Source of the DNA: Ariolimax columbianus
Lineage: Eukaryota > Mollusca > Gastropoda > Stylommatophora > Arionidae
DNA: 64,000 nucleotides
Assembly (NCBI GenBank): GCA_036924085.1
Contig: JAVGWX010000004.1
Span: forward strand, 74,403,590-74,467,589
Reading direction: 5' to 3'
Positions 62,201 through 64,000 of the stretch are shown in pieces. The translations under genes were made by a program, and so were the position numbers. Positions within the stretch are counted from its first letter, which is position 1, and each line of letters begins with the position of its first letter. The notes under the pieces were generated by a model. That model was given only the letters and a program-made list of their open reading frames with translations, made no database searches and was not told where the DNA came from.

Positions 62201-62877
62201 CTCATCAGACAGATTAAGTTGAGTTTCTCCTCTCTCAGACAGATTAAGCTGAGTTTCTCCTCTCAGACAGATTAAGCTGGGTCTCTTCTCTCTCAGACAG
62301 ATTAAGCTGAGTTTCTTCTCTCTCAGACAGATTAAGCTGGGTCTCATCTCTCTCAAACAGATTTAGCTGGGTCTCCTCTTTCATCAGACAGATTAAGCTG
62401 GGTCTCCTCTCTCTCAGACAGATTAAGCTGAGTTTCTCCTCTGTCAGACAGATTAAGCTGAGTTTCTCCTCTCAGACAGATTAAGCTGGGTCTCTTCTCT
62501 CAAACAGATTAAGCTGTTTCTTCTCTCTCAGTCAGATTAAGCTGGGTCTCATCTCTCTCAAACAGATTAAGCTGGGTCTCCTCTCTCATCAGACAGATTA
62601 AGCTGGGTCTCCTCTCTCTCAGACAGATTAAGCTTAGTTTCTCCTTTCTCAGACAGATTATACTGAGTTTCTTCTCTCTCAAACAGATTAAGCTGTCCCT
62701 TCTCTGTCAGACAGATTAAGCTGAGTTTCTTCTCTCTCAGACAGATTAAGCTGAGTTTCTTCTCTCTCAGACAGATTAAGCTGGGTCTCCTCTCTCAGAC
62801 AGATTAAGCTGAGTTTCTTCTCTCTCAAATAGATTAAGCTGGGTCTCCTCTCTCATCAGACAGATTAAGCTGAGTTT
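59284..62877. repeat. 3,594-bp higher-order repeat, copy 2
   Basis: Directly follows copy 1 and is nearly identical. Differences I noticed are TCTTCTGTCTCACA near 59937 (TCTTCTCTCTCACA in copy 1), GGGTTTCATC near 60580 and ATTATACTGAG near 62659. Beyond about 62877 the match at this offset stops. Confidence 0.88.
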
Positions 62878-64000
62878 CTTCTCTCTCAGACAGATTAAGC
62901 TGAGTTTCTTCTCTCTCAGATTAAGCTGTTTCTCCTCTCTCAGACAGATTAAGCTGAGTTTCTTCTCTCTCAGACAGATTAAGCTGAGTTTCTCCTCTCT
63001 CAGACAGATTAAGCTGAGTTTCTTCTCTCTCAAACAGATTAAGCTGGGTCTCTTCTCTCTCACACAGATTAAGCTGAGTTTCTTCTCTCACAGATTAAGC
63101 TGAGTTTCTTCTCTCTCAAACAGATTAAGCTGTCCCTTCTCTGTCAGACAGATTAAGCTGAGTTTCTTCTCTCTCAGACAGATTAAGCTGAGTTTCTTCT
63201 CTCTCAGATTAAGCTGTTTCTCCTCTCTCAGACAGATTAAGCTGAGTTTCTTCTCTCTCAGACAGATTAAGCTGAGTTTCTCCTCTCTCAGACAGATTAA
63301 GCTGAGTTTCTTCTCTCTCAGACAGATTAAGCTGGGTTTCTTCTCTCTCAAACAGATTAAGCTGGCTCTCCTCTCTCATCAGACAGATTAAGCTAGTTCT
63401 CCTCTCTCTCAAACAGATTAAGCTGGGTCTCCTCTCTCATCAGACAGATTAAGCTGGGTCTCCTCTCTCATCAGACAGATTAAGTTGAGTTTCTCCTCTC
63501 TCAGACAGATTAAGCTGAGTTTCTCCTCTCAGACAGATTAATCTGGGTCTCTTCTCTCTCAGACAGATTAAGCTGAGTTTCTTCTCTCTCAGACAGATTA
63601 AGCTGGGTCTCATCTCTCTCAAACAGATTTAGCTGGGTCTCCTCTTTCATCAGACAGATTAAGCTGGGTCTCCTCTCTCTCAGACAGATTAAGCTGAGTT
63701 TCTCCTCTGTCAGACAGATTAAGCTGAGTTTCTCCTCTCAGACAGATTAAGCTGAGTTTCTTCTCTCTCAGACAGATTAAGCTGAGTTTCTTCTCTCTCA
63801 GACAGATTAAGCTGGTTCTCCTCTCTCAGACAGGTTAAGCTGAGTTTCTTCTCTCTCAAATAGATTAAGCTGGGTCTCCTCTCTCATCAGACAGATTAAG
63901 CTGAGTTTCTTCTCTCTCAGACAGATTAAGCTGAGTTTCTTCTCTCTCAGATTAAGCTGTTTCTCCTCTCTCAGACAGATTAAGCTGAGTTTCTTCTCTC

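Larger units (their letters stand above)
14011..64000. repeat. Satellite array of a ~30-bp monomer with higher-order structure, continues past the window
   Basis: The whole interval is one direct tandem array. The commonest monomer is 30 bp: AGACAGATTAAGCTG joined to AGTTTCTTCTCTCTC. Variants change the second half (GGGTCTCCTCTCTC, 29-30 bp class; 28 bp without one TC), add ATC at the end (31 bp), lack ACAG (26 bp), or are shortened to 24 or 23 bp. Length divided by mean unit suggests about 1,700 monomers; I did not count them. Variant monomers recur in fixed order, giving higher-order repeats. No other sequence interrupts the array. Because 30 is a multiple of three, one frame on each strand stays open across runs of 30-bp units, which yields many minus-strand peptides of the REKKLSLICL type; length-variant monomers break them, the longest being about 152 codons, and no gene signals accompany them. 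Confidence 0.97.

Noticed and set aside
14335..63412. Dozens of minus-strand proteins with REKKLSLICL-type repeats
   Set aside because: They follow from a monomer length divisible by three. Frames end wherever a 28-, 31-, 26- or 24-bp monomer occurs, ATG comes from one monomer variant, and no gene signals or non-repetitive parts accompany them.
14011..64000. CRISPR array, because of many direct repeats of 28-30 bp
   Set aside because: There are no unique spacers between repeats; the repeats abut each other. Neighbouring sequence is eukaryotic transposon debris and no cas gene is present.

Overview
The window is eukaryotic, non-protein-coding DNA with two parts: about 14 kb of AT-rich sequence littered with decayed transposable elements, then about 50 kb of one tandem satellite that runs off the right end. 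I see no host gene, rRNA or functional tRNA. The mix of RNase H-bearing non-LTR retrotransposons, an RTE/CR1-like non-LTR element, a Tc1/mariner relative, a hAT-like TTF zinc-finger remnant and a tRNA-headed SINE fits a metazoan, and the flavour of the elements suggests a lophotrochozoan, perhaps a mollusc. That assignment is from memory of such families and is only moderately secure.

Left part (1-14,010). A decayed hAT/ZMYM1-like coding remnant (961-2162, +) is interrupted by a short 5'-truncated non-LTR retrotransposon with an 11-bp target-site duplication (1267-1277 and 1852-1862). A second, longer non-LTR copy lies on the minus strand (2164-4173) with reverse transcriptase, RNase H and a CCHC-like tail. 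A third family is represented by a C-terminal piece (4471-5010, -) and a fourth by a reverse transcriptase remnant (9057-9716, -). A 42-bp minisatellite (7309-8093), a SINE (8705-8958), two two-copy tandem duplications (93 and 102 bp), an internally deleted Tc1/mariner element with both terminal inverted repeats (11408-11882), and another RNase H element split by a long TA microsatellite (11980-12920) follow. A possible non-coding element sits between two TA tracts at 13536-13872.

Right part (14,011-64,000). The array is built from a monomer of about 30 bp (commonly 30, 28, 31, 26, 24 or 23 bp). Variant monomers occur in fixed order, so the array has higher-order repeats: a 2,650-bp unit, longer 3,179-3,237-bp forms, a 4.5-kb block repeated at an offset of 8,479 bp, blocks at offsets of about 6.2 and 4.04 kb, and two tandem copies of 3,594 bp near the right end. 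Rare private point variants mark related copies. The left edge decays into unique sequence. Short open frames on the minus strand that read like REKKLSLICL are a by-product of a 30-bp period, not genes.

The most unusual thing here is the satellite: its size, nested higher-order organisation, and a monomer that resembles a 3' splice acceptor (13-nt pyrimidine run followed by CAG).
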